A stretch of DNA of 20,074 nt from Tateyamaria sp. (GTDB lineage: Bacteria; Pseudomonadota; Alphaproteobacteria; Rhodobacterales; Rhodobacteraceae). Within the stretch, counting starts at the first letter, position 1. Each line of letters opens with the position of its first letter. The notes beneath the pieces are model-generated. The model worked only from the letters and a program-made list of their open reading frames with translations. It did no database searches and was not told where the DNA came from. Position numbers and translations under genes: made by a program. This document shows, piece by piece, positions 7,501-14,656 of the stretch. The stretch spans positions 1 through 20,074 of the forward strand of contig JABITU010000159.1 of NCBI GenBank assembly GCA_018668195.1, written 5' to 3'.

Positions 7501-8028
7501 GCGATTAAAACGCTGCGCAATGGTATCGCGAGCCTGAATCGCGAGGGCCGTGAGCGTTTGCTGACCGCTTTTGAACAGGTGAATTCAAATTTCTCGCTGC
7601 TGTTCACGCATCTGTTCGGTGGCGGCGAAGCAAACCTCGTCATGGTCGAAAGTGATGACCCGCTCGAAGCGGGCCTTGAAATCATGTGCCAACCGCCTGG
7701 GAAAAAGCTTTCGACCCTCAGCCTTTTGTCGGGCGGAGAACAGACTTTGACCGCGATGGCTCTGATTTTTGCAGTGTTTCTAGCAAACCCAGCGCCGATT
7801 TGCGTGTTGGACGAGGTGGATGCACCGCTTGACGATGCCAATGTGACCCGGTTCTGTGACCTGCTCGACGAGATGTGTCGGCGCACTGATACTCGGTTTC
7901 TGATTATCACGCACCACGCGGTAACGATGGCGCGGATGGATCGTTTATTTGGGGTGACAATGGCAGAACAAGGCGTAAGCCAGCTTGTATCGGTTGACCT
8001 TAGCAAGGGCAAAGCTTTGGTGGCATAA
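4573..8028 (+). CDS. smc: chromosome segregation protein SMC
   Basis: This is a 1151-residue SMC ATPase that, with ScpA/ScpB, extrudes DNA loops and helps resolve replicated origins. Walker A is GPNGCGKSN (31-39). Next come a long Ala/Glu/Arg coiled coil (about 170-515), a hinge region (about 517-630, beginning LQVQQGFEKALGAALADDL), a returning coiled coil (630-1000), the ABC signature LSGGEQ (1052-1057) and Walker B ICVLDEVDAPLDD, with Asp1080 and catalytic Glu1081. TTG at 4573 is preferred because it gives MRFSKLRLTGFKSFVD, the usual SMC N-terminus, and has GGCGG six bases upstream. TTG at 4567 would add two residues, and the ATG at 4560 is out of frame. The hinge is short and lacks obvious glycine-rich motifs. 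The gene appears monocistronic. Confidence 0.95.
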   Translation: MRFSKLRLTGFKSFVDPTDLIIADGLTGVVGPNGCGKSNLLEALRWVMGENRPTAMRGGGMEDVIFAGAATRPARNFAEVSLQLDNSERLAPAGFNDLDTLEIVRRITRDVGSAYKTNGKDVRARDVQMLFADASTGAHSPALVRQGQIAELINAKPKNRRRILEEAAGISGLYQRRHEAELKLNGADQNLTRVDDVIEQLAAQLAQLARQARQAARYREIGEGLRQAEGQLLYRRWREADEARAVTDDELRVRITAASQAERAVRVATKSRQDAEDRLPALREEEAIAAAVLQRLAVQRDTLTDQDTQVARTIETLMHRIAQLARDIDRENGLNRDAGETIARLEWEATEIAKASQGHSELLEAAAVSAREAAQVLQAREKDQSEKTEDVARLAARHGSAQRLLEDNRKVEAKSEADAEKARAAVATSRAALNKAGKDFEVARLAQATAEATALTADATLVAAEEARTETQSREADARAERSEAEGEMNALRAEAGALAKLVARDTAEGGQILDRLQVQQGFEKALGAALADDLRAPEVDYDGPSGWAVLPPYETDQPLPGGITPLTQHVSVPDVLMRRMSQIGLVDADDVPRLQPMLKPGQRLVSAEGDLWRWDGFRAWAEDGPSAAALRLQQLNRLEELKQSLERATARAEGAQQAHETLTVRMFELTEADKQARFARREADRLVAEAARALSRAEADRNLAEGRLESLGLAVDRHEEDAVAARVRLAEAETALAQLSDLDAARADIDDLRLTVEAARITMMSRRSDHDDLRRTGEARTKRAQEITKEISGWKHRLETAEKRTAELAERKTSSEDELTTAQAAPAELAAKRAALTKEITRADARKAGATNTLSEAEGSLREATHAERDAERLASEAREARAGSEARMEAAIETVAAAAERIADDHQMTPNQLLTALNVTPDAMPVSEVLEADVNRLKRQRDALGAVNLRAEEDAREVQVEHETLVQEKSDLEEAIKTLRNGIASLNREGRERLLTAFEQVNSNFSLLFTHLFGGGEANLVMVESDDPLEAGLEIMCQPPGKKLSTLSLLSGGEQTLTAMALIFAVFLANPAPICVLDEVDAPLDDANVTRFCDLLDEMCRRTDTRFLIITHHAVTMARMDRLFGVTMAEQGVSQLVSVDLSKGKALVA

Positions 8029-8254
8029 CTTTTTGTCCTGATAGGTACGTAGCTTGTCAGCCAGAAGATTGCTCTGATTCACTGGTACGTAATTCAGAAA
8101 TTTTGCATGTCGGCAATGTTATGAAGGCGCACTTTTCGTAGGCAAGGGACATAGCTGCCCGATGCAAGAGCGGTTATATCAAATGGTCGAGTCCTGTGAT
8201 GCTACGTCTATTGGCTGATGTTTGGCGGTCATACCGTTCAAACTTGCTGACGTT
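8029..8254. other. convergent intergenic region, smc / lytic transglycosylase
   Basis: No gene or strong terminator is visible in these 226 bases. GGTACGTA occurs twice, exactly 40 bases apart (8044 and 8084). A short CGGT-CAT-ACCG inverted repeat near 8226 lies just past the - strand gene end. Neither is followed by a T-tract. Confidence 0.4.
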
Positions 8255-9427
8255 CTAAAGTTGGTCCAGCAAAGCCTGCGTTGGCCATGCATCCGAAGGC
8301 AAGCCCAGTCGCTTTTGCTCGGCTTGTACCGCGCCCCGCGTGCCTGCGCCTAGGATGCCGTCAATCTTGCCAACGTCATATCCGCGCGATTGCAGTTTGT
8401 GTTGAAGGGCCTTCATTTGGTCCGATCCCAGCCCTACATCTGGCGCGCCTGCATCATAGACTTGGGCGCCATTCAGCAGGGTCGCGAAATAGGCAGCTGT
8501 CAGCACGTAGGTGAATGACTGGTTCCAGTCAAAGTAAACGTTGAAATTCGGATAAGCCAAAAAGGCAGGCCCTTTGTGCCCCTGAGGCAAAATTAACGAC
8601 GCGGGTAGGTTAGCAAGCTGTCCTTGCCGTGCACGCACGCCTTGGGCCTGCCACTCAGAAGGTGTCTTGGTCGTGTTCAACCCGCTCAGGCTCCAGTCCA
8701 TTTTGGGAGGAATGCGCACTTCTTGCAGCCAAGGCTCGCCTGAGCGCCAGCCGAGGTGTTGCAGCATCTTTCCGCCCGACATCAATGCGTCAGGTACTGA
8801 AGATTTCAGGCGTACTGCGCCATCACCATCGCCATCTACGCCATTGGTTAGGATGTCTTGGGGCAGCATCTGCACCATCCCAATTTCACCCGCCCAAGCA
8901 CCAGTTGTGCGCTGCGGATCAAATCCACCTTTTGAATAAAGTTCTATCGCTGCAATAGCTTGTGGTCGAAACAGTTCAGGGCGGCGGCAGTCATGGGCCA
9001 ATGTAACCAGGGCGTTGGCAGTGTTGAAATCGCCCTGAAACGCGCCGTAGTCCGTTTCGAAAGCCCAGAATGCCAACAGGATATTCCGGTCAACGCCATA
9101 TTTGCGTTCGACGCGATCAAATACAGATTTGTATTGCCGTGCTTTGGCACGACCTATGTCGATCCTGTTTCGCGAGATCAGACGGCGAGAAAAGTCGATG
9201 AATGGACGTTGGAAAACCCCCTGCGCCCGGTCGGCGCGCAACACGGCGTTGTCTTGGCGTACATCGGACAGAAACGCATCCGCCGTGGCCGGTGCAATGC
9301 CCTGTGCCACGGCATCTGCTTTCAGCTCGGCCTTGAAGGCGCTAAACGATCCTCCACATTGGGCGATTGCGACAGCAGGCATTAAACCCATCAAAAATGC
9401 AGAGCTCATATATTTTAGAAACATCAT
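8255..9427 (-). CDS. secreted MltB-type lytic murein transglycosylase with peptidoglycan-binding domain
   Basis: The 390-residue product cleaves peptidoglycan between MurNAc and GlcNAc with 1,6-anhydro formation. A signal peptide (1-22, ending AVAIA before QCGG) indicates periplasmic export; the Cys at 24 is preceded by Gln, so it is not a good lipobox. The SLT_2/MltB catalytic domain spans about 27-320, with catalytic Glu124 in WAFETDYG, the [11 protein letters not shown] segment (179-189) and a DGDGDG acidic loop (198-203). The C-terminal PG_binding_1 domain (about 328-390) contains [13 protein letters not shown] and [10 protein letters not shown] at 9427 overlaps the cobD stop as ATGA and has GAGG seven bases upstream, so translation is coupled to cobD although the functions are unrelated. 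No terminator is evident downstream. Confidence 0.9.
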   Translation of the reverse strand: MMFLKYMSSAFLMGLMPAVAIAQCGGSFSAFKAELKADAVAQGIAPATADAFLSDVRQDNAVLRADRAQGVFQRPFIDFSRRLISRNRIDIGRAKARQYKSVFDRVERKYGVDRNILLAFWAFETDYGAFQGDFNTANALVTLAHDCRRPELFRPQAIAAIELYSKGGFDPQRTTGAWAGEIGMVQMLPQDILTNGVDGDGDGAVRLKSSVPDALMSGGKMLQHLGWRSGEPWLQEVRIPPKMDWSLSGLNTTKTPSEWQAQGVRARQGQLANLPASLILPQGHKGPAFLAYPNFNVYFDWNQSFTYVLTAAYFATLLNGAQVYDAGAPDVGLGSDQMKALQHKLQSRGYDVGKIDGILGAGTRGAVQAEQKRLGLPSDAWPTQALLDQL

Positions 9428-10335
9428 AAAATTACCTCGATCAAAAAGAGGACAGCCAGTGTCAGCCACCATGCTTTCCACGTTATTGCTACGGCGGCGT
9501 CAATATTGGACGGTGTCAGACTGCGCTGCCCGCCCTTGTTGACCCAAGCCAGATCACGGGTTGAGCCATGATAGCTGCGCGGACCTGCCAGCGCGATGGC
9601 AAGACTGCGCGCCATGGCGGCCTCAGGCCAGCCTGCGTTTGGAGAACGGTGCAACGCGGCATCGTTAGTGATGTCGCGCGCTGCGTTCAGGGTTCCGCCA
9701 ACCACTGCGATCAACCCAGCGGTTAGCCGCGCTGGCACCCAGTTCATCACGTCGTCCAGACGGGCTGCGGCCCATCCAAAGGCCTCGTGACGTGGGGTGC
9801 GATAGCCGATCATACTGTCGGCGGTATTCACAACCTTGTAGATCGCAATGCCTGGAAGCCCGGCGATGAGAAACCAAAAGGCAGGTGCGATGACGCCGTC
9901 GCTGAAATTCTCTGACAGGCTTTCGATGGCGGCGCGGCTTGTGTCCGACGGGGTCATATCGCTCGTGTCGCGGCTGACAATCATGGCCACTGCTGCCCGG
10001 CCTGAATCCTTTGATTGTCGCAACCCGTTTGCCACGGCCTGCACATGTGCAACTAGCGATTTTTGCGCCAGCAGGATTGCCGCGCACAAGATTGATACTA
10101 AAATGCCGAACTGGCTCAGCCCCCATCCAATGAGGCCAGCGCCCATGACCAATGCTGCGACCGCTACCGACCCTTTGATTTCTTTGTGACTGCCCTTGTT
10201 CCAGTGACGATCCAATACGCTCACGGCGCGTCCCATTATCACTGCTGGGTGGGGCATTCGCGACCAAAGCCACCGCGGCTCGCCAAACACAGCGTCAAGC
10301 AAAAGCGCGAGAAAAAGCATTGTCGGCGTGCTCAA
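9424..10335 (-). CDS. cobD: adenosylcobinamide-phosphate synthase CobD/CbiB
   Basis: This 303-residue integral membrane enzyme joins adenosylcobyric acid to (R)-1-amino-2-propanol phosphate, giving adenosylcobinamide phosphate in cobalamin biosynthesis. Family hallmarks are [14 protein letters not shown] and HPAVIMGR near the N-terminus, [16 protein letters not shown] in the middle, and [11 protein letters not shown] followed by [18 protein letters not shown]. Several hydrophobic helices are present, including the C-terminal one ([12 protein letters not shown]). TTG at 10335 is chosen: it overlaps the cobC stop as TTGA and has GGAGG seven bases upstream, whereas the first ATG (10320) has no properly spaced site. 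It therefore sits between cobC and the transglycosylase in a coupled cluster. The name follows the Pseudomonas scheme; Salmonella CobD is a different protein. Confidence 0.93.
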   Translation of the reverse strand: MSTPTMLFLALLLDAVFGEPRWLWSRMPHPAVIMGRAVSVLDRHWNKGSHKEIKGSVAVAALVMGAGLIGWGLSQFGILVSILCAAILLAQKSLVAHVQAVANGLRQSKDSGRAAVAMIVSRDTSDMTPSDTSRAAIESLSENFSDGVIAPAFWFLIAGLPGIAIYKVVNTADSMIGYRTPRHEAFGWAAARLDDVMNWVPARLTAGLIAVVGGTLNAARDITNDAALHRSPNAGWPEAAMARSLAIALAGPRSYHGSTRDLAWVNKGGQRSLTPSNIDAAVAITWKAWWLTLAVLFLIEVIL

Positions 10336-11270
10336 AGTGCTTCCTCCAGTCGATTCCAATGGTCAGGATGCGGCAGACCTAGGCGTAACCAGTTAGAGGT
10401 GTATGGAAAGCAGCGGCTCCAGATGTGATGATGCGCAAGGCGGTCTTGCCATGTTGCGGCATCTTGTACCCCATAGAGCCGAAACAGTGAGGTGCCACCC
10501 AAAACCTCCGCCCCTTTTGAGGTGACAAGTGCATCCAGTCGTGCAGCATCTGCATTTAGGCGAAAGCGGGTTTTTTCAGCCCATGCCCTGTCGCGCAGTG
10601 CCGCAACACCAACGGCAAGTGCTATGCCCGACACTGGCCAAGGGCCCAGCATCTCGCGCAGTTGTGCAATTAGTCGGGGGTCACCGATCACAAAGCCAAG
10701 GCGCAATCCCGCGAGGCCCCAGAATTTACCAAAACTTTTAAGGATTAAGTTTCCGGGGCGGGCGGCTGTTGCCATCAGGCTTTGATCCGGGGTGACGTCA
10801 GCAAAGCTTTCGTCAATGATATTGAGCTTTGCCGATAAATCGGCAACGGTCCACATGCGACCGTCGGGATTGTTTGGGTGCACGAGTACACGTGCGGAAG
10901 ACGAGCCGCCGTTCACAATATTCCAGCCCAAAGCGGCAAAGCTTGCCGCGTGTTCATTATATGTCGGCGCCGCGATGTGCACTGTTTCAGCGCAGGCCAA
11001 ACGCGGGATCTGCGCAATCAAAGCAGAGGCACCCGGGGCCGCTAAGATGTCAGCGCCCTCGGGCACGTTCCAAAACGCGCGCGCAGCATCCGTCAGGGCC
11101 GTCGCGGCGCATTTATCTGGGAGGGCGTTCCAACTGGAGGCGTGCAAGTTTGGTAACGGATACGGCACTGGATTAATACCTGTCGACAGGTCAATCCACA
11201 TTTCGCGGTCGCCTCCATAGTGGGCAGCTGCCGCATCGATTCCCCCGCCATGGTCGCGTATTTCCATCAT
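10332..11270 (-). CDS. cobC: threonine-phosphate decarboxylase-like aminotransferase CobC
   Basis: This 312-residue PLP enzyme of aminotransferase fold I supplies aminopropanol phosphate by decarboxylating L-threonine O-3-phosphate. Visible landmarks are [11 protein letters not shown] (28-38), the HPNNPDG motif (131-137) with the cofactor-contacting Asn, IIDESFAD (151-158) with the cofactor Asp, and [15 protein letters not shown] (179-193) with Lys182 as the Schiff-base lysine and a conserved Arg. It is short for the fold, as CobC proteins are. Two adjacent ATGs (11270 and 11267) are possible; GGAG lies nine bases before the first. The stop overlaps the start of cobD, the next enzyme's gene, which makes the pathway assignment secure. 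No cobalamin riboswitch is recognisable in the 180 bases upstream. Confidence 0.92.
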   Translation of the reverse strand: MMEIRDHGGGIDAAAAHYGGDREMWIDLSTGINPVPYPLPNLHASSWNALPDKCAATALTDAARAFWNVPEGADILAAPGASALIAQIPRLACAETVHIAAPTYNEHAASFAALGWNIVNGGSSSARVLVHPNNPDGRMWTVADLSAKLNIIDESFADVTPDQSLMATAARPGNLILKSFGKFWGLAGLRLGFVIGDPRLIAQLREMLGPWPVSGIALAVGVAALRDRAWAEKTRFRLNADAARLDALVTSKGAEVLGGTSLFRLYGVQDAATWQDRLAHHHIWSRCFPYTSNWLRLGLPHPDHWNRLEEAL

Positions 11271-11385
11271 TTTGTAAGGCTCCGACCTATTTTCCGCCCA
11301 GATCAGCGTAACACCACCAGCTAAGAGCGGATCACCGCCTATTTTTCAAGTAGGCCCGCCGCGTGTGAAGTCTTGAATGTTCTTA

Positions 11386-11435
11386 TTAACGATTTCTTAA
11401 TACAATTTAACGATTGTACTATCCTTAGGTATAGT
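11386..11435 (+). promoter_or_regulatory. CtrA-type promoter of the receiver-like gene
   Basis: TTAA-N7-TTAA is present at 11386-11400. TTAACGATT occurs twice, at 11386-11394 and 11407-11415, exactly 21 bases apart (two helical turns). The second copy overlaps a -35 position (TTAACG, 11407-11412) that is 17 bases from TATAGT (11430-11435), a 5-of-6 -10. Activator sites overlapping the -35 are typical of CtrA-dependent promoters. An imperfect inverted repeat (TACTATCC/GGTATAGTA, 11418-11437) also covers the -10. The predicted start near 11442 leaves a very short leader with GGAG. Confidence 0.6.
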
Positions 11436-11454
11436 ATGGTTTTGCGGAGTAATC

Positions 11455-11814
11455 ATGAGTGTTCTTATTGTAGAAAGTCGTCCCGAATTGGGGAGGCTTT
11501 GGAAGCGTCATCTTGAGCGTCAGGGCAAAACTGTAGACCTAGTATCTGGCGAAGAAGAAGCGATTGCTTATCTCTCTGAGCACGATACCGATATGATCGT
11601 ACTGGATTTGGTACTAGAGGATGGTAGCGCCTTAACGGTCTCTGACTTTGCTAACTACCGGCGTCCGAATGCGCGCGTGATCTTTGTGACGGACACAACC
11701 TTTTTCTCGGACGGGTCCATTTTCAATCACGCGAGCAACGCCTGCGCCTTTGTCCCGTCTGGAACCCCGCCGGACGATCTTGCCGCAATGGTTGATTACT
11801 ACGCTATGAGCTGA
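11455..11814 (+). CDS. single-domain receiver-like protein (degenerate response regulator)
   Basis: The 119-residue protein has the length and secondary-structure order of a CheY-like receiver with no output domain. Beta-1 MSVLIVESRP carries Glu7-Ser8 where most receivers have an acidic pair. The candidate phosphoacceptor is Asp51 in MIVLDLVLEDGSAL. The switch Thr79 is in VIFVTDTT. The invariant beta-5 Lys is missing: the segment reads CAFVPSGTPP, with Val where Lys-Pro is expected. FFSDGSIF (83-90) is an unusual alpha-4 region. It may bind partners without normal phosphorylation, or be phosphorylated inefficiently. From memory, similar small proteins occur across Rhodobacteraceae, but I know no assigned role. 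ATG at 11455 has GGAG five bases upstream, behind a CtrA-type promoter. Confidence 0.8.
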   Translation: MSVLIVESRPELGRLWKRHLERQGKTVDLVSGEEEAIAYLSEHDTDMIVLDLVLEDGSALTVSDFANYRRPNARVIFVTDTTFFSDGSIFNHASNACAFVPSGTPPDDLAAMVDYYAMS

Positions 11815-11838
11815 CACCGGCAAGCTGGCGTTTCAGGC

Positions 11839-12813
11839 TCAGACACGTTCGTGCGCTGCGTAGAAATCGATCTGAGGATTGATCGGAATAATGCGGTGGG
11901 GATTAATGCTTTCGTGGCTGTAGTGATAATGCCGCACGATATGTTGCATGTTCACGGTCTGGGCGACACCGGGCCATTGGTACAGTTCGCGGGTATAGGC
12001 CCAGAGGTTCGTGTAATCCACAAGCCGCTTCAGATTGCATTTGAAATGTAGGTGATAAACTGAATCAAAGCGCACTAGCGTGGTAAACAGACGCCAATCT
12101 GCCTCGGTCAGGGTGTCGCCCATCAGGTAACGTTGCTTTGACAAGCGCTCTTCCAGCCAGTTCAATGTGTCAAAAAGCGGTTTTACCGCAGCGTCATAAG
12201 CTGCTTGAGTGGTGGCAAAACCGGATTTGTAGACGCCATTATTTAGGGTGTCGTAGATCCTATCGTTGATGGGCGCGATGTCATCACGCAGGGCAATCGG
12301 CCAGTAATCATCTGTATTGCCCGTAATCCCATCGAAGGCTGAATTAAACATGCGGATGATCTCGGAGCTTTCGTTGCTCACAATCGTTTCGCGTTCTCTG
12401 TCCCAAAGGATAGGTACGGTTACGCGACCTGAGAATGTCGGATCCGCCTTGGTATAAATGTCACGTGCGAAGGGCAGGCCATAGAGCGCATCTCCATCTG
12501 CACCAATATTGTCTGTGTCAAATGTCCAGCCGTCTGACAGCATGTCGGGATGCACGACGGATATGTCGATATAGCCCTGTAAGCCTTTCAGGTTTCGAAA
12601 GATCAGCGTTCGATGCGCCCAAGGACATGCATAAGAGACATAGAGATGATAACGCCCGGGCTCTGCTTTAAAACCCGGAGTGCCCGATGCGCCCGCACTG
12701 CCATCCGCCGTGATCCAGTTGCGAAATTTGGCTTGTGTTCGCTTGAACTTTCCGCCGCTTGATTTTGTATCATACCATTGATCATGCCAGACACCGTCAA
12801 TCAAAAGGCCCAT
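11839..12813 (-). CDS. glutathionyl-hydroquinone reductase (Xi-class glutathione transferase, YqjG/EcM4 type)
   Basis: This 324-residue Xi-class glutathione transferase reduces S-glutathionyl-hydroquinones using glutathione. The N-terminal thioredoxin-fold domain (about 50-170) holds the catalytic Cys63 in YACPWAHRTLIF and the family motif VVHPDMLSDGWTFD. The glutathione-contacting region VPILWDRERETIVSNESSEIIRMFN follows. The all-helical C-terminal domain (about 180-324) includes GDTLTEADWRLFTTLVRFD and YHLHFKCNLKRL, both characteristic. ATG at 12813 is preferred over the upstream ATG at 12831 because it has GGGAG about seven bases before it and matches the family N-terminus MGLLIDGVWHDQWY. 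It faces the receiver-like gene convergently, 24 bases apart, with no clear terminator between them. Likely a stand-alone detoxification gene. Confidence 0.93.
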   Translation of the reverse strand: MGLLIDGVWHDQWYDTKSSGGKFKRTQAKFRNWITADGSAGASGTPGFKAEPGRYHLYVSYACPWAHRTLIFRNLKGLQGYIDISVVHPDMLSDGWTFDTDNIGADGDALYGLPFARDIYTKADPTFSGRVTVPILWDRERETIVSNESSEIIRMFNSAFDGITGNTDDYWPIALRDDIAPINDRIYDTLNNGVYKSGFATTQAAYDAAVKPLFDTLNWLEERLSKQRYLMGDTLTEADWRLFTTLVRFDSVYHLHFKCNLKRLVDYTNLWAYTRELYQWPGVAQTVNMQHIVRHYHYSHESINPHRIIPINPQIDFYAAHERV

Positions 12814-13022
12814 GGTACATCTCCCTTGCAAACCGCGTTTACCTTAGGTCGACTGTCAGTGCATGCCCATGCCTGCCGCCGCGCATGTTCTCTGCATTTA
12901 TGCACACACCTACAGAGTCACGCATTAGCCACAGCTTAAAATTCTCTTGGCTGCGCAGTCAGATTTAACTGGAATGAAAGGTCGCTACATTCATGCTAGT
13001 GCTTCAATTTAGGAGTATGCGC

Positions 13023-13376
13023 ATGACAACATTTGTACCCAAAGAAGTGCAAGCTGGCCTTGATAATGCGCGTCTTGCGGCGAAAAAAACCGCTTCCCGG
13101 CTGCGTCTTGTGGCCAACGACATGACCTACCCGGTGTTGCGCATGTGGAAGACTGGTTTTTCTCTTGAGGCTCAGGATGCTCCGCAGCTACGTGGCTACG
13201 TTGATCTTTACGATCGCGAAAACCATTTGTTCGAATGTTTGATCGTCGCATCCGAAGAAGAAATAGGCGAGATGCGTTATGAATTCAAACGGCTTACAGC
13301 AGTCACCAACAGGCCGCCGCTTGATTTCGAAAAGCTAGAAGACGCACCCGTCGCCTTGATCGCGCACTCGCGCTAA
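13023..13376 (+). CDS. conserved hypothetical protein, 117 residues
   Basis: I cannot name the family, although it resembles a small protein I recall from other Rhodobacteraceae. It is soluble, with no signal peptide or membrane segment. The N-terminus (1-35) is predicted helical and basic (LDNARLAAKKTASRLRLV). The middle (36-95) alternates hydrophobic and polar residues as in a beta-barrel or sandwich (YPVLRMWKTGFSL, GYVDLYDRENHLFECLIVA, EMRYEFKRLTAV). The RxR...TGFSL arrangement faintly recalls PilZ domains, but the PilZ signature is not met and I do not assign it. ATG at 13023 is chosen because AGGAG (13011-13015) is seven bases away; the ATG at 13017 is too close. A weak TTGGCT-N17-TGGAAT promoter lies at 12947-12975. 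Confidence 0.75.
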   Translation: MTTFVPKEVQAGLDNARLAAKKTASRLRLVANDMTYPVLRMWKTGFSLEAQDAPQLRGYVDLYDRENHLFECLIVASEEEIGEMRYEFKRLTAVTNRPPLDFEKLEDAPVALIAHSR

Positions 13377-13388
13377 GCCCCCGAACAC

Positions 13389-14558
13389 CTATTGCAGGTC
13401 GCCAAATGCGCGGGCCAGTCGCTCTACCGCATCTTGAACCCGTGCGCGTGGCGTTGCGATGTTGAACCGCAACCAGCTGTCGCCACCCGCGCCAAAGGTT
13501 GGCCCGTGATTGGCCGCGATACTGGCATCCTTTTCTACACGTGCCGTAAACTCATCTCTGTTCATTCCGGTGCCCGAGAAATCAACCCATGACAGGTATG
13601 TTGCTTGCAGTGGCATGGATGCCAAGCCGAGAATCGCATTGATGCCTGCATCGAAAATTTTACGGTTGTCATCAAGATAGGTAACCAATTCATCAACCCA
13701 TGCGGCACCTTCGGGCGAATAGGCCGCCGTGGCCATAAACAGACCAAACGAGTTGGGCGACAGGCCGAGGGCCATCATGCGCTTCGCAAATTTCATGCGC
13801 AGGTCTGGGTCGGCGATGATAACATTACCCACGTGACCGCCCGCGATGTTGAAAGTCTTAGTGCTGGCGGTCATCATGATCAGCCGATCCTCAACCCCAT
13901 TAATATGCGCCATCGGGATGTGCGTATGTCCGGGCATGACCAAATCATGGTGAATTTCGTCTGACACCAGGATCAGATCATGTCGCTTTGCAAAAGCGGC
14001 CACGGCGGCCAGTTCGCTTTGGTTCCAGACGCGGCCACCGGGGTTGTGCGGTGAACACAAGACTACCATGCGCGCTGTGCCGTCCATTTGCGCGTCATAG
14101 GCTTCGAAATCCATCTCATAGCGCCCATCGACCATATTCAGTGGGCATTCCACCACACGCCTGTTGTTCGCTTTGATGACCTTGGCAAAGGCATGATAGA
14201 CCGGTGTGAAAAGAATAACCCCGTCGCCGGGCTGCGTGAACGTATCGACACACATGGCTGTCCCGTTGACCAGCCCGTGGGTCGTAAAGATGTGGCTGGT
14301 GTCAATCTCCCAGCCATGACGGTTCTGCATCCACCATTGAATAGCCGCACGATAGGCGCTGTCATCGCCAAAATAACCAAAGATGCCGTGATCGACCTGC
14401 GATTGCACAGCATCAAGAATAACCTGCGGCGGCCGAAAATCCATATCTGCCACCCACATGGCCAGCCCGGTGTCGTTTGCGACCCCGTAAAGCTGTTCCA
14501 TCATGTCCCACTTCACGCAATGTGTTCCGCGCCGGTCGATGATGTCGTCAAAGCTCAT
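13389..14558 (-). CDS. patB: PatB/MalY-type pyridoxal-phosphate C-S lyase (cystathionine beta-lyase-like)
   Basis: This 389-residue fold-type I PLP enzyme belongs to the MalY/PatB branch, which performs beta-elimination on cystathionine, cysteine or S-conjugates, releasing a thiol, pyruvate and ammonia. Diagnostic segments are MWVADMDFRPP (34-44), GIFGYF (58-63), SPHNPGGRVW (169-178), LVSDEIHHDL (197-206) with cofactor Asp200, and TASTKTFNIAGGHVGN (230-245) with Schiff-base Lys234. SWLRFNIATPR near the C-terminus holds the substrate-carboxylate Arg. ATG at 14558 has AAGGAG about seven bases upstream and is preferred over 14588. It is divergent from the deformylase cluster across about 100 bases that contain an inverted repeat. 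Whether it acts in methionine synthesis or on other thiols cannot be read from sequence. Confidence 0.9.
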   Translation of the reverse strand: MSFDDIIDRRGTHCVKWDMMEQLYGVANDTGLAMWVADMDFRPPQVILDAVQSQVDHGIFGYFGDDSAYRAAIQWWMQNRHGWEIDTSHIFTTHGLVNGTAMCVDTFTQPGDGVILFTPVYHAFAKVIKANNRRVVECPLNMVDGRYEMDFEAYDAQMDGTARMVVLCSPHNPGGRVWNQSELAAVAAFAKRHDLILVSDEIHHDLVMPGHTHIPMAHINGVEDRLIMMTASTKTFNIAGGHVGNVIIADPDLRMKFAKRMMALGLSPNSFGLFMATAAYSPEGAAWVDELVTYLDDNRKIFDAGINAILGLASMPLQATYLSWVDFSGTGMNRDEFTARVEKDASIAANHGPTFGAGGDSWLRFNIATPRARVQDAVERLARAFGDLQ

Positions 14559-14579
14559 GGGGTTCTCCTTGCTGTGTTC

Positions 14580-14636
14580 GCGGAACAAGCTATCGCGGTG
14601 ACGCGCAGGCGCAAGGGGACATTGCAGCTTGTCCGC
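14580..14636. promoter_or_regulatory. inverted repeat in the divergent patB/def1 region
   Basis: GCGG-A-ACAAGCT (14580-14591) and AGCTTGTCCGC (14626-14636) are inverted arms matching over 11 bases, with one extra A in the left arm, separated by 34 bases. The arms span most of the gap between the divergent starts, so a two-site operator or a DNA-looping element is possible. A weak TTGCAG-N17-TAAATG (14622-14650) would put transcription at or next to the def1 start. Confidence 0.35.
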
Positions 14637-14656
14637 GCATCCCCTAAATGACAGGT

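Noticed and set aside
8044..8091. GGTACGTA direct repeats 40 bases apart
   Set aside because: Two 8-base copies containing a common palindrome, with no associated gene start or mobile-element feature; chance is sufficient.
9102..9542. 146-codon + strand frame opposite the transglycosylase and cobD
   Set aside because: Arg/Ala/Ser-rich shadow frame, antisense to two genes with clear domains.
11271..11454. Cobalamin riboswitch upstream of cobC
   Set aside because: No B12-box-like core is recognisable on the - strand. Only short GC repeats (GCGG/CCGC, GCCTA/TAGGC) were seen.
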